Below, piece by piece: positions 10,989-22,826 of a stretch of 64,000 nt of DNA. A model generated the notes under the pieces. That model searched no databases, was not told the origin of the DNA, and saw nothing but the letters and a program-made list of their open reading frames with translations. Position numbers and translations under genes: made by a program. Origin of the DNA: Coprinus comatus (lineage: Eukaryota; Basidiomycota; Agaricomycetes; Agaricales; Agaricaceae); assembly GCA_034638255.1 (NCBI GenBank), contig JAWPGT010000017.1, forward strand, positions 248,001-312,000. Reading direction: 5' to 3'. The first letter of the stretch is position 1; every line of letters starts with the position of its first letter.

Positions 10989-12622
10989 TCAAAACCGTTT
11001 CGCATTCATATTATATGGGCTGTACCCACTTGGACCACTACCAAGCATTCCTCCGCTACCACCATATCCATTGCTGAAATTACCACCACCGAATCCACCA
11101 TAGCGTTGTCTACGTTTATACTCTTTCCATCCGTAAAATCCACCAGCGCCAACGCCACATAGGAGGAAGAGTTTGAAGAATAAGCCAAACCATGTGGATT
11201 GCGAGGAAGAGGATGATGATCCACTACGCCAGATACTTTTCTTAATATTGTTACTCCCTGAATCATCTACTGCGAGGATTGCGGATGAGGTTGTAACGGA
11301 AATGATGCTAATGTGTGATGTGTTAGACAAACATGAGGGGTAAACTGAAAGGGTAATTAATTATACGCACTCATGAGCATCCGAAACTTCACCGGTCATT
11401 GCGGAGAATCCCAAGAAAGGACTGGTTGGGAGTGTAATGTTTTCAACGTGGAAACAATCAGACCAGTCATCCCCTGAAGTGTGTGTGACGTTTAGGAAGA
11501 ACTGTTGTATTTGGACAAATTGGTGGAAAAAACTCACAAGCTTTGTATTGTACTTTGACATCAAGGAATTGACCTTTAAGATAGGTTACTTTGAGTTTTG
11601 TAGCGACGTTGGTTCGGCGAACGTTGGCCTGAAAGGAGAAGAAGAGTAAGAAGAGAGACATGTGTTTAGATGAAAATGCATACTGTGCAAGCACCAATTG
11701 CTTGATGTTCACCGTCGGTTCCAAAGTCATAGGACAAGGAGCCGTCGCTGAGGAAGCCGGAAATACGAGGGAACCCATAAGAATGTCGACCATTGGCATA
11801 GCTTGGGAAAGGATAAATGAGATTGTGATGTTGTATCAAATGAGAGGTGAACATACGTATCAATTATTATGCCAAGGCCAGTGAAATGGTCTAAAGAGGA
11901 TTAATTGATTAGTTTTCGAAGGTGTCAATACTATATTGTCCTAACCTTTGTTGCCGAATATAGGACCTGGTTGTGTTCGTTCGGTTGTTAGCCATAGAGC
12001 GAGACCATCACCAAAAAGATGACTCGAATCTCCTGAAATCTGCACTAATGAGGACAAGGCGAGATTGTAGTAGGAAATTATAATGACCTTGAACTCTGCT
12101 TCAACTACAAAATTTCCTGTCGTAAGTGCCAGACGTGACCATAACCAACCCTAGAATATTTCCATCAGATGTGTGGCTCAGAACAAGGCTTTTTGTTGTA
12201 CCATTTGGGAAGGAACATTTCGAGTTAGGCGAATATACTTGTTGGTGTTCTGATACTCCTGTCAGCGGTAGAATTAACATAGCCTTGTGGTGTGACTTAC
12301 AACATAGGAATCAGCACCAAAGTCCCACCATCTAATTGTTGTGTTGTAAATACAAGGATGTGTATAAGACTTGGTAGATACACACCTATTTTGTAAGTCT
12401 TGGTCGATATATGGGGCATGTATTGAATGTGTTCGAAGGTTTACAGTCTGATGGATGTGTGAGCAACGTAGTAGACGGCAAATATGAACAGTAACACACC
12501 CTTTCGATGGTACGATTGCCAACTCGTGTACTGACATCACCTGCTGCCAGTGATGGAGTAATGCAGACTGCCCAGAGAAAGAGAGTTGTTAGGGAAAGTA
12601 GGTTTGAGAATGCCGGGAACAT
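10989..12622 (-). CDS. L-type lectin cargo receptor (VIP36/ERGIC-53 like)
   Basis: Type I membrane lectin of the early secretory pathway; the family binds high-mannose N-glycans in the ER/Golgi and recycles with COPII/COPI vesicles. The start at 12622 gives a signal peptide (MFPAFSNLLSLTTLFLWAV...SLAA). Later exons carry the lectin core in order: YIDQDLQN, WWDFGADSYV, YIRLTRNVPSQ, GWLWSR, LFGDGLALWLT, GPIFGNKD, FTGLGIIID, SYDFGTDGE...IGACT, ANVRRTN, then ENITLPTSPFLGFSAMTGEVSDAHE. A single transmembrane helix (STWFGLFFKLFLLCGVGAGGF) is followed by a basic, Gly-rich cytosolic tail ending NAKRF. Metazoan VIP36 ends KRFY and ERGIC-53 ends KKFF, so this terminus may act in ER export or retrieval. 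At least eight exons. Confidence 0.86.
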
Positions 12623-12925
12623 TATGGAAGACCAGCGTCGGTTGTTCCCTGAACGGATATGCAGCCGTTGTGCAGGATGAATATGTTAGGCGTTGCTGAG
12701 GCCAAAACAACTCTCGTGCCACGGAGGTCAGGGCTCACGTGATGCCAATTCATTCTCCCGGATTTAGGAGTGCCATAAATAGCTATATGGATATGTCTTA
12801 ACCACACGTTTAGATGTGAGGCTGTGGTCTCTTCTTCTGCCGCACATCAAGGCATGTGCGTGGTATAGTTCAATCACCTACATAAACCCGGGCATACATC
12901 CTTATTTCTTAACATCATCTACATC
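12623..12925. other. Short divergent promoter region
   Basis: About 300 nt shared by the lectin gene (minus) and the NACHT-like gene (plus), so a likely bidirectional promoter. No other feature seen. Confidence 0.45.
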
Positions 12926-15330
12926 ATGTCCAGTCCTCCAGTCTCTCCTACCTCCGATGGAAGCAGTTCCTCTCACCATCGCCGGCGCTCTAGCATAAGT
13001 TTTCTAACACCCTCAAGTCCTCGAGAGTGAATTCAGTTCTTCAGTCATGATCTGAACGATCTGAGATAACGATTCTTTTCGATTACAGGAAACTAACGCC
13101 CTCTCCGACTCCGATGCAATTTCGCTGCAATTTTTACGGTAGGTTCTTTTCATTCGTTCAATTACCACACAAGTAAGTGAGGCAAAATATAGTTGAAAAG
13201 TTCGAGGGCTTGCCGTCCGGAATGTTCAATCAGTACCGAATGTCCGTTAAGGTGGGAGACGGTAACAAATATCCAAAGGCTACTGCAACATCTTGGAAGT
13301 CCGTCAAAGGAAAAGACGAAAACCTCTTGGTGCAGGAGACATCGCCAACGTAAAGAAAGAATAGCCTTTTATCCAAAGGCCATACACACTAACATATTGA
13401 AGCATACAGATTTCACACATCTCTATCCTCTAATATTACTTTGCAAGTCATGGGCCGTAGCCGTTTCAAAATTTCGGCACTCGTCGCAGAATCAGAACAG
13501 CTTACAATATCAGATCTCTGGAAACAACAAAACGCCCATGGATTAACAGGTTTGTGGTACTGTTGCTTCTCTTTCTGATATTGAATATTCACCCTGATTT
13601 TGTGCAGAATTTTTTACCGTACAACTTACAAACAAGGAAAATACTAATGCCGTTGTGATCAGTCTCAATGTCAGGCGCCTAGCTGAGCGTGATCATGAAG
13701 GAATGGAACTCGCCCAGAACTTGTACAATGATTATCCCGGAAACATCTCAAAAGCAGTCAAAGCACTCGAAGGCCTTACCTATGACCATGCTTCCACTAC
13801 ATCGATCGTAAGTGTTGAGCGATCAAGAAATTTAACATCTCCAATGATAATATCTTCAGGTGCACATGCCCATTTCCATGACTATTAACATCGTTCATCT
13901 GACCTTAGAGGTGTGTCACAAATGTGCTAATTTTAGTTGGTTTACTCAATAAGTTTTTAGGATCTACAAAAGAACGAACGACAAAAGATGCCATTCAGAA
14001 TGGAAGAGAATATCTGGAACATTCTCAGTGCCATTTGGAACGGGGTGCCTAGGATCAAAGCTTTGGAAAATACAGATCAAGCTAAATTTATTGAGTATAT
14101 ACCTCCATTCCTCACAGTTACGCTCCGCGGGTTTAGGCTATTGAGGCAGCTCCACCACACATATGGAAGTCAATTAGGCGAGTGTAAATTGTAAATTGAA
14201 ATCAGATTGGATGTGATAATCGTTCCACTTCATAGACGTCCAAATCCAATCTCTTGTTAATGAGGCAAAGAACCTAGAAAATAATAAGGGGCTATCTAAA
14301 GTTTCTACCTCGCAATGTAAGTGTCAGTCATCATCCAAGTTCTCGGCTTATAAATTGGCTTTATTCAATAATTATAGTCTCAGTACAATACCCGGAGATT
14401 GCAGCGCTTAAACACCCGACCCTTAAGTTTCCGGAAACAAAAAGGAGCAGCGACGTCACCCTTTCTGAGAATACCACAGAATTCATCAAATGGATGACTA
14501 ATATTGGCAAGCCGGTGAAGAATGTTTTTTGGTTGCACGGGAAGCTCGATTCTGGCTCGGCGAGAATTCAACTGTCCTCTACACTCGTTCACGGGTTACA
14601 GGATATAGGATTGACTTTCGGTTACTTTTCCCTCGCGCAAAGACCGTTTTCGAGTGAACCTTCGAGAATTGGAAATAAAGTTGAAGATCTCTTTAACTCG
14701 TTGATGGATACATTCATCTACCAATTGTCTTTGCTCGACAGTTCCTTTGCCGATGCTTTCAATGAAACTTTGAAGAAAATAGGTATAAATGGAACCGGTA
14801 GCATATATGATCGTTTCCAAACTTTCTTCCAAGTACTTCTTTCCCTTGATTATCAAGAATACCAGCCGATAGTTTTAATCATCGACGAGCTCGACTTCGA
14901 AGCTTTTGGTTCTCCTACGGATTTTGATGCTCTTCTAGGTGTTTTCGCTACCGCTTCTGCTTCGGCACATACATCTCCATCACCTTCTGCAACTCCAACA
15001 ATAATGAACCCCACTTCACCGACAGCGTCATCGTCATCGTCACCAAATATGCAGGTGCCAGGTTCGGGCTTGAAGGACAGTTTACCATTTCCTTCATTCC
15101 TTCGAATTATCGTTTTAAGTCGATCTTTGGGTTCAAACCCTAGTTTGATTGAACAATTTGCATTAATTCGTGATGTTCATCATTTATTCAAGAGTGGTAA
15201 TGATAATGCTCATACTACTAGGGGGAAATGGAAAGGGAAAGGGAAAGCTAAGTCGACGAGTATTGATAAAATTCCTTTGATTCCGATTGCGGAGGCTGAT
15301 TCCCAGATGGGTGAGGCGGTGAAGGTTTAG
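12926..15330 (+). CDS. STAND/NACHT-like protein with degenerate P-loop
   Basis: The spliced product starts MSSPPVSPTSDGSSSSHHRR (disordered) and continues into a beta-rich, C2-like region (FYVEKFEGLPSGMFNQYRMSV, then ITLQVMGRSRFKISAL and ISDLW) seen at the N-terminus of some agaricomycete NLR-like proteins. A helical linker (13968-14300) follows, then a nucleotide-binding-like block. WLHG is kept, but the Walker A that should read GxxxxGK[S/T] is GKLDSGSARI, without the lysine. Walker B is intact (VLIIDELD). No TPR, ankyrin or WD repeats follow; the protein ends with a Ser/Thr-rich loop and a Lys-rich tail (KWKGKGKAK) at 15330. One intron, 14178-14235, only keeps the frame if it is read as GC-AG. 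Family role: intracellular sensing/nonself recognition; here probably a non-ATP-hydrolysing relative. Exact exon edges at the 5' end are tentative. Confidence 0.62.
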
Positions 15331-16953
15331 GGAGGTTATATCTTTTCGCTTTTGCTTTTTGTTTCTGCGTTTTTCTTTCTTTTGTAATGCCTTTTGCTAT
15401 GACAATTCGTTGCTGCCACACTCTTGGGAATACCGGAAGATACACAAACACGAACTGTTTTGGAGTTGGTCAGCAAGGGATGTTCAAGAAATATTAGGTT
15501 TCAGGTTATTGACAGCAAAATTCGCGTTATGATCTTGGTTAAATATGAATACATGTACTAGTATGAATATGCCCATTGTGCTTAAGTTATCCCCCTCCCC
15601 GAGTGAAAAGCAACGTTGATAGCCAGTACCGTTTTTTTTCGCAGTTTTAAGCTTCCTTTTGATAAGGTGTAGATTCAGAGGATCATTTAACCACCTTACC
15701 CAATCCTCATCAATATGAGGTCAGAATCAGGAATGACCTTGATCAGATCAAACCAGACGACGCACGAATACCCACAGCCCCTCCTCAGATCAGACGAGCT
15801 GAGGCCAGGAACAAGCCTCTCGTAAGTGACCGGGAACGTTCATTAATCATTCTGTGGTAAGTTTCCACCAAATTACCTATTTTCTTTTATTTGTAATTCA
15901 CGAACAGCGCAACTTGCACTGGTCCGAGAGTGGCGTGGAGGTTCTATGATTTTTAGGAGGGTGTGGCTGAAGTGCTGCAAATCCACGTAACTATTACCTA
16001 GCAAACCCCAATTAATTTTTGAGTGGATACGATCTAAGAAGATGACGTATCTCATACATTGCTTACTATCCTTGCACACTTTTACTAATCATAGCCCTTA
16101 GGTACAAAGGGGAAGGCCCGGGATGCTAGCTCAAGGCGGTGATTCTGTTGGGGCTTGGTGGATCAGTATATTGGGTACTCCAGACTCCAGTGTTGGTATT
16201 GGGCTTGTATATTGACACTTACTCAGAGACCATTGTCACTATTGAGGTACTTTGAAACCAGTTCTTTGCAACTACTAGTAGTATAATGTCGCAGCATAAG
16301 CACTTAGTAGCACAACACTCATGTACAATAAACTATATTTCATCTTTTTCAAACTCCTCGGTTGTACAGAGAGAGACGCCAGAGAGGTGTTTCATCCGAA
16401 GAAACAAGAACAATAACACGATGCCATTTGATTCTTGTAAACTTTGTAACGCGAGTAAATGATGAATAAGAAGAGTGAGTGATTGGATGGTATTGTTTTT
16501 TTCCGTGATCATCATTAGTGTCATTGAACCTAGTTTGGGACTCACAATAAATGCACTATTAATGCACTGTATTCAATATATGAAAACTTTAGCGACGAAG
16601 CATAATAATGACCTGGAAGTGACCGAAAGGATTGATGGGAGACTATTTTTAGATACACATTGTCCCTGAAGGGGCGTTGTCATCTTTCCTCCCGCCACAT
16701 CTTTCATCGATTGAAACAGGATCCAGCGAAGAACAATAGAGACTGTTGAAGTACAGGTTAGTATTATAACCCACCTTTGTAACCGCGAGATTCTCCTTTT
16801 ACGACACAAGAATCAAAGCAGTGCCTCCGCGTCGATGATGAAAGGACAGTGTCGCCCATTGATCATATATAATGACTACTTTATCGGCATACTACCAACC
16901 AACCCAAGCTACTTACTTATTACTTCCTACCGCTCTACCTCAGTTCTCATATA
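15331..16953. other. Large intergenic region without recognised genes
   Basis: About 1.6 kb. Only short, unsupported reading frames on either strand. No repeat, tRNA or transposon motif recognised; may include 3' UTR of the upstream gene and the promoter of the gene at 16954. Confidence 0.4.
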
Positions 16954-18389
16954 ATGACCGAATATAACCCTGGTGGTTTCCCAAACGCTGGCAGGTCTTG
17001 CGGGTGTCCCTCTACTATGGCACAAGACTTGCGTAGAGTAATCAGAAATGCGTCCGAGCAGATAACTACTATTATCTTCCATGGAATTGCGGATGCTCCC
17101 CCGGACGACCCTCACCTGGATGATTGTTTCGAGAACCCGTACCACCAATATGATGGTCCGAGTCCAGAACCTGATTCAGGATTCTTTCCTGACCAAGCCC
17201 CAGCTCCTAATGAACCATTCGCCTTCGCTTTCCAGAACCATGCGCCAGAGCCAAACCTCAATTTCCATGTGCCAGAACCAAAGCCCCATTTCCATACTCC
17301 ACAATCAAAGTATCCCACGCCAAGAGCATCAAGAAACCATATGCGAACGAATCATTTTTCAACTAAGTCCGAGATTCTAAAGCCTGACCTGATGCCTGAA
17401 AATCTTCCTCCTTCTCGGCCTGGTCCGTCTGCTATGAAGACGGAAACTTCTGCGGAAAGGCCTCATAGAAACCAGTATTCTCCCAGAAATATAGCAGAAA
17501 TGATACCAATTTACTCGCCAGTTATTCATCCTCAAATGCCTCGAGATGACAAGGGAAAGGGTAAACAAGTAATAATAGAAACTGAGATCCCTAGTTCAGC
17601 CACTACTAGTAATTCTCCATCTGCCAATATTACAGTAATGGAATACCCATCGCAACATACAACGCCAATTTCTTCGAGTGATAACCGTTATCAATGTGCA
17701 AGTTGCTTCAAGCAAGAACCAGCAAGGGTCCCATCTGGCTCTGGAACCTCACACACACCTCCAGCAGTTAACAATCCGGACATTTCAGGTACCGGGGAAA
17801 GTTCAGGAAATGCAAGTGGAATTAGGAACATACGGACGGCCTACTCTAGTAACTCCTCAAATGGATCTACTACTCCAGGACATGAGAGTGATGATGATGA
17901 TGATACTTTGGAAGCGTTGTGTGCTTCTGTGCGAGAATACATTACTCTAACGGAACAGGAAATCGAGCGTACTCACCCAGTAAGTTTTCCACTTGGGTAG
18001 AGCCACCCTACAGATTTTCATCACCCTTCCTGTCCTTTTAGAGAACTAAATGTTATAATCAATTGATTTTGTGCTTGAGAAGTCTATTGCGGGGTTTGCC
18101 AGAGCAACGGAATGATGCGAGGTTTCAAGTTTCTGGTTTCAAGCTTGGATGTTGTACATTAGGACTACAATCACTCACTGAGTGAGTATATTCGCCACAA
18201 TCTGTCTCGTCGACTAATACCCCTTGCAGATATTTGAATAAACTTAAGAAAATGTCACTTCAAATTCGGAAGCGGTCCACGTCGACCTCGAACTATCACA
18301 TTGATGAATATACGAAATTGCATTCGGAAATGGTGAAAACATTGACAGACTGGCATACTTTGTTCCAAACTGTTTTCAGAGGAGCTTAA
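16954..18389 (+). CDS. Disordered protein of unknown function
   Basis: Not recognised. Three exons: 16954-17979, then one starting after the TTTTAG near 18040, and a last one ending at TAA 18387-18389. The first about 340 aa are Pro/Ser/Asn-rich and disordered, with repeated PEP units (PSPEP, APEPN, PEPKP) and an acidic DDDDD run before a helix (TLEALCASVREYITLTEQEIE). The last about 110 aa are better ordered: LILCLRSLLRGLPEQRNDARF, then LNKLKKMSLQIRKRS and a helix-rich end (YTKLHSEMVKTLTDWHTLF). That pattern suggests a helical C-terminal module joined to a disordered linker. A Cys pair (CASC) is too isolated to call a zinc finger. No function is proposed. Confidence 0.6.
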
Positions 18390-19397
18390 TATGGTCTCGG
18401 GTGCATGCTGATGATGATAGTTTATTACAACTTGTTATCTACAGAATACATTTGATATGATGGATTTCTTAAATTTAACCTTGTACTTAAGTTGGGTTTC
18501 CTCGTGAACTTGATTATATGTGAAGCGATAGTATTAGATTGGCAATTATCTCTGAGTTAGCCCTGTGCTACATATTTCTATTTTTGAGGATATGTCGTCA
18601 TAGTTCGTGGCGTGTAACTGCTCCCGACGTTGATGCGGATATGCCTGGGCTTCAAAAGTGATTTTATTTTTTGTGTAATTCGGAATTCCTGAATGATGTG
18701 AAACAGACAAAAGAAAGCAATTGATCCGAAAGTGTTGTATGGAGATTTTAGGATGGTTTTTTTTTCGGAGGGGACGCTGTGGTTGAAGCGCTGTAGATCC
18801 AACGGAACCGTTATTCGAATTATTGGACAAGCTGTTGTTCCTTGATTTTTGAGGTTGGAGGAAGTGGTGGATGGAACGGATAGTTTGATAGAATACTCCT
18901 CATTGATAGGTTTGGTGTAACGTGGGGTGGTAAATTCGGTTTCAGTTGCCTTTCAATGGAAATCGATATCGTGGCTAGAAAAACACGACGGGTTGAATGT
19001 GAGTGTAGTTAGTCTGGTGTGGTCGGTAGAACACGGCGCCAATTTTCGGAATAGCTATCACATAGAGATGTTGTCTATGTAGGCGGCATATGGCGAGACC
19101 TTGAGTCGGGGGTGAGTTCTATGGAAGACGCAATATTTGAATCCATGATAAGGCTCTGTTGGGAAATAAGAGTAAGTATACTGTCGGTTAGAAAGAAGTC
19201 CAAGCGATTGAGTTACGGAGCGAAGAGAAAAGACCAGCGTTAGAAGAGGTAGAGAAATTATGCTTACTGTTCTACCTCGACGCTATCTGCTACATCCTCC
19301 TAGGCTTTACTAACCGAAGTGTTTATTGAGTGTTTGGTGGTAGCTGAAGTGTTTGACTGTGGGGGTGAATAGACTGGGCGGAAGTGATGGATTTTGG
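18390..19397. other. Intergenic, possible small minus-strand exons
   Basis: Minus-strand open frames around 19160-18580 read like protein in places (for example MDSNIASSIELTPDS followed by a possible donor), but no frame-consistent gene could be built. Treated as non-coding or an undetermined small gene. Confidence 0.3.
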
Positions 19398-19590
19398 CCT
19401 CCGCTTTCGTCTCGCCCACAACAGTCAACTCAGCCTCCTCCCTCTTCCATGGCCACCATTGTTGAAGACACGCTCACACTCGCCGTCAGCCTGAATAATA
19501 GTATATGCAACCCACGGCTGAATTAACCATCCACTTACCCTTATTTCTAAATAATCACTTACGGTGGTTATGCTTGCTTTGACCCTTCCT

Positions 19591-19614
19591 CGCCCCTCGC
19601 CCCTCGCCCCTCGC
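19591..19614 (+). repeat. CGCCCCT minisatellite
   Basis: Three perfect copies of the 7-mer CGCCCCT plus a partial fourth. The matching place in the right arm (about 49825) has no expansion, so it arose after the duplication. Confidence 0.8.
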
Positions 19615-21289
19615 TATAGTAGCCGTTTACTCAAGTCAAACCGGGGAAAATTGCCACCAGTCCAACGAACTCGCCAGTATCCTGTTCTCGCTTTCATGAA
19701 GCCCAACCCTTTTTTTACGCTCATTATGCATCCGAGTTTTTTCGTGCGTATATGCGTTGGAAAACTCGAGCCACGCCGCCATAGCTTCTTTGGAGTGGTT
19801 TGGAACTGGAAACACAGGTTAACGAACTATGCTCAAATACTCGGATGGTATGTCGTCTTTGACTCTAGTCTTCCTGAATTTTTTTTCGTTTGCGCCGTCC
19901 AGAACTCGTTACAATGCTGTTGAAGCTTTTCTTGAGCGCAGTCCATAGGAACCCCATAAATTCGGATCTTAGCATTCTTCGTATACGCCTCCATTCAATG
20001 AATGACGCACACACCGATATCGAGAAGCAATCGTTCAAGGTCACATTCAAATACCAGGTCTCTTGTTGCAGTCATATCAAAAGTAATACTGGCACAGTCA
20101 AGCTGATCCGGGAAGCTCTTCTTATAGAATTGCTCTTCAAGCACCAAACACTTCTAGTCACCCTTGCTGGAATTTTGGTTTCTTGCTACTCGGGTCGACA
20201 ATTGCCCAAGTCTCCTCACAAATCTCTTGAATCTTTGGTTTTGATGTGCAAGTCTTCGAGTCTTCATTATCAAATATCAAGTATCAACACACGTTTCTTT
20301 CGACTGGCTACTACTTGATTGATCAGTTTAAAGGATCTCGTGGTTGAAGGTCAAGGAGTACATTCTTTGACTCACAATCTATGGGCGCTTTATGGTGGTG
20401 ACACTATCATTGTCACATCATTCATCAAGAAATGATGGATGCAAAAATATACCCAATGGCTCGATAGCAAAGCATTTCCAATATGACAGCCCAAGAGTCA
20501 TATTCTCGTTGCTGAAATATAATCCCATTTGGTATCCACAAGCCGACCATGGGTGCTGCTAGTGAGAAATCACTTCGAGGCAATAATCCTAGAAACTCCC
20601 AATAATCCATCCATCGATTCATTGGAGTGTTGAAACGCGAGGAGCTTGGGAGAAAACATAGGTTATACAGTGCGCGCACGGATCCCCTTCACGAGCATTG
20701 TCGACTACCAACTTCCTAGTCTCGAAGCGACTTGGTATTCATAGGCTGCCTCCAAGGTTCTCAGCTAGTATCCCAATATTCCGAGTAATTACACAAAGTC
20801 AACCTGCGAGTACACCATTCAACTCTTTTCCAACGCCGGAATGAAGCCAAATATTTGGAATTGTGTCCTCGAAGTAGAAGCGGCGCGGGCTGGGCAAGTT
20901 GCTGAGAATAGAGATGGGTGAGGGTTCGATGAGCTTGGTCTGTTGCCGTCGATTGTTAGACTGAAAGGCGTCGAGAGTTTCATCCTGGAGGTACCAACAT
21001 TGCTGGGGTTTTTCCTTCGCTGAATGCTGGGGAAAGTACAGGAAGGTTGTGTGGAGCTTGAGCTTCCACTATTGATTCTCAAAATAATAGGCTTTGGGAG
21101 CAGGATATTGTCGCCAGGTTTGGTAGCATCCGAGCATTGTGAATGGGTGGGGGTGACAGAGGAAAGGGCGCTTGACGCCAAATAGGGCAGTCTCCCTCCT
21201 CAACGGTCACTCAGGAACTCATACTTCACACACCTCGCTCTCTTTCTTTTCTCTTACAAGTCTCTCCTTTTCGTACCTATTCACTCAGA

Positions 21290-21906
21290 ATGCTCCACCC
21301 GCTCTACCAGCTTCCTACAGTGGAGCCAGAATCTAGGAGAACTACGTTCTCCGAGCAACGTTACAATCTGCAAGGTATCTCTCAACCACTCCTGGCCCGC
21401 CCTCGTACTCGTTGCCCGGAAACCTGGACATCAGCGGCAAAGGCAGAAAACCCTGATGTTTTCAGGCTTGTAAGTTGCTTCGGCAGATCATCGCGTCATT
21501 CCATCATATTTTCCTTCTCAGCAACGGCTTATTTTATCTCAGCCCCCTTTCCAATGCGCCAAAAGGCCATCAGAATGTACACAGTGTTCATCTTCGGGCA
21601 GAGTAAGTACTGCATCACCTACTAGCGCGCAATGCAAGCTCACAAAAAAAGTTTCAGACTAGCTTTATTAGGAGGTGCATTGGGTGTTTGCGCAATAAAA
21701 TCAGGATATTTAGGTTCTGGCGTTGTGTAGGATGTCTAGAAAAGGTCAATTATTCTCTTTGCTCGAGGCCGGAAGGAAAAACTGATATTCAACTTCAGAA
21801 CCCACCAAGCGCGCGTTCCAGTATTAATACGGACGATATCATCGACCTTTCATATATTCCCTCCTCGCGGCAATGCAATGAAGTTAAAATCAAACCACAG
21901 TTGTGA
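21290..21906 (+). CDS. Unrecognised 151-aa protein, paralogue A
   Basis: Family not recognised. Four exons (21290-21469, 21522-21602, 21658-21744, 21799-21906) give 60+27+29+35 residues. The model is supported because the inverted copy at 47474-48133 splices at equivalent sites and gives a similar protein. Conserved blocks: LYQLP.VEP near the N-terminus, TFS.QRY.LQ, IS.P.LAR..TR.PETW (residues 30-47), QCA in exon 2, a short Cys/Arg-rich exon 3 (CIGCLRNKIRIFRFWRC) and an acidic end (NT.D.I.LSY). No signal peptide or membrane helix is evident. The Cys-x2-Cys pairs in exons 2 and 3 might bind metal, but this is only a guess. Expression and function unknown. Confidence 0.62.
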
Positions 21907-22318
21907 ACAAAGAAACTGAACATGACAGGAGAAACACCAATACCCCCAATCGACAGTCTACCCTATCCCACATACTCACGGATACATATATACCTATACA
22001 CATGGTACATTTTCTATTCCTGGAGCTCGACCTAATCTTGTTAATAATTGGATCATATTTGAATACAACACTATCAATTTCTTGGAATCATACCCCATTG
22101 AACGTCGCGCATTGGATCTGCATTTGTATAAATAAGGCATGGAGGTCATGAAAGCTTGATGGTTGGAGGAATATGATTTATATACTTGAAATAAAATTTT
22201 ACAAAATCTATTGCCTTGAGCTGAGTATGAAAAGAAGCTATAAGGCGCAGTACTAAATTGTGATCCCAGGTCTGCAGCTTCTTTTCGTGTACCCATGTCA
22301 CTTCTCACCCTTTGGCCT
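21907..22318. other. Intergenic 3' flank
   Basis: About 400 nt downstream of paralogue A; contains minus-strand open frames with no recognisable content. Confidence 0.35.
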
Positions 22319-22715
22319 TCAAAAGTGGTTGTACCTTCGTAGATTCCCGCATTCAAGAGCTTTCTGTAGTGGTGCTTCACTCAAATACACATTCACACTG
22401 TATGGAGTCTTAGAAACTGAAACCTCTAGTACCATGTGCTTCTATTTGGCCCTGTCTATTCCGGTTGATCGGACTTTGGAGAGTGGTTAGATAGTATGGG
22501 AGGTACTTGACGCCTAACTGGGATGAAGAAGCTTCTAATGGGTTCGTAGCTACCTTCTCTTCGTCAACAAACACAGCTCTTTGGGAACTCATGACCCTCA
22601 GGAGTAATTCTGTTCCAGGCGATGAATATAAATAAGCTCGCAATTCAAAATCAACAACACAAAGTACACGGTCGGATAAACATCGGATATATGCCCATTC
22701 AATTATCGACGGCAA
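22319..22715 (-). CDS. Putative small protein of unknown function
   Basis: Tentative two-exon model. Exon 1 starts at 22715 (MPSIIEWAYIRCLSDRVL) and runs through YLPYYLTTLQ; a 58-nt GT-AG intron then leads to SKTPYSVNVYLSEAPLQKALECGNLRRYNHF and a stop at 22321-22319. The sequence looks protein-like (balanced composition, helix-prone end), but no family was recognised. Its start is only 111 nt from the divergent DUF1479 gene, suggesting a shared promoter. The alternative donor GTACAA near the end could extend the gene leftward. Confidence 0.33.
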
Positions 22716-22826
22716 TGAAGAATCGGCACATTAACATTTCTAAACTGACCTTTTTATTCCCGTAGATGTCGCACTACTCGCGGAATCATTATTTCCTCCT
22801 ACCTTTTACCTGTACTTGGAAGAAAG

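Larger units (their letters stand above)
19398..21906 (+). repeat. Left arm of an inverted segmental duplication
   Basis: Diverged but co-linear inverted copy of 50032-47474. Matching landmarks, left versus right (reverse complement): CCGCTTTCGTC at 19401 and about 50028; TGGTTATGCT(T/C)GCTTTGACCC at 19565 and about 49854; ATACTC(GG)ATGGTATGTCGTC at about 19842 and 49553; GCCTCCATTCAATG at about 19987 and 49398; GATGGATGCAAA at about 20434 and 48907; CCAAATAGGGC preceded by GCGCTTGAC at about 21170 and 48270; and the four-exon gene at the inner end. Both arms are about 2.5 kb, so spacing is preserved. The outer 1.9 kb carries no coding frame conserved end to end. Identity looks around 65-75 percent by eye. 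Confidence 0.75.

Noticed and set aside
19384..20318. A second gene opposite to the small gene in each duplication arm (transmembrane-like right-arm frame at 49893-50096)
   Set aside because: Frames are partly alike between arms (PWAV.III versus PWVAYTII) but stops and indels differ, and no consistent splice model works for both.
20819..21181. Minus-strand frame of 120 codons in the left arm
   Set aside because: No ATG start at its 5' end, and the matching place in the right arm is interrupted by stops.
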